DNA of 64,000 bases from an uncultured Roseibium sp. Its GTDB lineage: Bacteria > Pseudomonadota > Alphaproteobacteria > Rhizobiales > Stappiaceae. How positions within the stretch are numbered: position 1 is the first letter of the stretch; every line of letters begins with the position of its first letter. The position numbers were made by a program, and so were the translations under genes. Below the pieces are notes generated by a model. The model was not told the origin of the DNA, made no database searches, and saw only the letters and a list, made by a program, of their open reading frames with translations. The stretch covers positions 1,550,001 through 1,614,000 of the forward strand of contig NZ_CANLVF010000001.1 in NCBI RefSeq assembly GCF_947494555.1, read 5' to 3'. This document shows positions 63,835-64,000 of this stretch, one piece after another.

Positions 63835-64000
63835 TGCCTTTCGACCTCGGTTAGCGGATTGCCGTGTCTGCCGTCTTGGAGTTGACGCGGAACCAGGGAG
63901 AGAGGGTCCGCTTCCGCCACACTTTTTTCAGACACCACAAACACCCTGTCGAATTTCCGGGCGACTGCAGGATCGTGGGTCGTCGCAATAATCGTGGTAC
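63831..64000 (-). CDS. ABC transporter ATPase, C-terminal end (partial)
   Basis: About 55 C-terminal codons are visible on the minus strand; the gene continues past the right edge. TIIATTHDPAVARKFDRVFV carries the switch histidine of an ABC ATPase. The THDPAVA form recalls LolD/MacB-type ATPases rather than the AHRLST form of fused type I exporters. The stop overlaps the adaptor start by 4 nt. It would energise export through the HlyD-type adaptor. Confidence 0.78.
   Translation of the reverse strand, partial: TTIIATTHDPAVARKFDRVFVVSEKSVAEADPLSLVPRQLQDGRHGNPLTEVERQ

Noticed and set aside
1..64000. tRNA, rRNA, CRISPR arrays, insertion sequences and prophage genes
   Set aside because: I looked for T-arm-like GGTTCGA sequences, regularly spaced repeats, transposases and integrases on both strands and found none that hold up.

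Overview
The window is moderately GC-rich chromosomal DNA from an alphaproteobacterium, most likely a marine member of the Hyphomicrobiales of the Stappiaceae (Roseibium/Labrenzia) type. This placement is inferred from gene content: DUF3126 beside cysE, a zf-CHCC zinc-finger protein, a BTLCP transglutaminase-like peptidase, DUF2336, the folE / NifU-like / yidD / thrS neighbourhood, TAXI-TRAP transport, and two TTAA-N7-TTAA CtrA-type boxes. No sequence search was run. I see no rRNA, tRNA, CRISPR array or insertion sequence.

Layout. 1-1645: end of a phosphonate-type ABC transporter (phnC, phnE) overlapping a SAM methyltransferase. 1866-14248: housekeeping and metabolic genes: TrkH K+ uptake, SfsA, an L,D-transpeptidase, xanthine phosphoribosyltransferase with a CinA-type protein, a flavin monooxygenase, two alpha/beta hydrolases, a crotonase lacking both usual catalytic glutamates, cysE, DUF3126 and a gamma-carbonic anhydrase. 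14397-18362: BTLCP peptidase, then an accessory-looking stretch with AT-rich spacers, a GT51 transglycosylase homologue in which both catalytic glutamates appear to be glutamine, and an unassigned 353-residue protein with a LysM-like N-terminus. 18363-21860: PilZ and PAS sensory proteins, a rhomboid protease, a CBS protein, and an orphan terminator that may mark a small RNA.

22009-28757 is a complete periplasmic nitrate reductase operon on the minus strand in the order napF-D-A-G-H-B-C, preceded by a 51-codon ORF with a strong ribosome binding site and followed by a small membrane protein. 28974-36711 holds hisI and folE (minus), then a NifU-like scaffold, yidD and a B12-binding-type radical SAM protein (plus), an EamA exporter divergent from an Lrp regulator, and thrS. 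36848-47682 is mixed: acyltransferase, exported protein, nitroreductase, flavin reductase, lytic transglycosylase under a CtrA-type box, DUF2336, second EamA exporter, Hpt protein, NAD kinase, trypsin-like protease and phosphonoacetaldehyde hydrolase (phnX). 48153-52033 is cyoABCD (bo-type quinol oxidase), then a zinc alcohol dehydrogenase and mscL.

53868-59812 is a probable catabolic/uptake unit: a LysR regulator divergent from a tautomerase, a TAXI-TRAP binding protein and fused permease, a cupin and an exported ricin-B-like protein. 60187-64000 is the most intriguing accessory cluster: an aspartyl/asparaginyl beta-hydroxylase convergent with a tightly overlapping minus-strand operon (ABC ATPase end, HlyD-type adaptor, membrane-anchored M23 peptidase, methyltransferase-like protein). 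It looks like an export/maturation system whose substrate is not visible here and which continues past the right edge.
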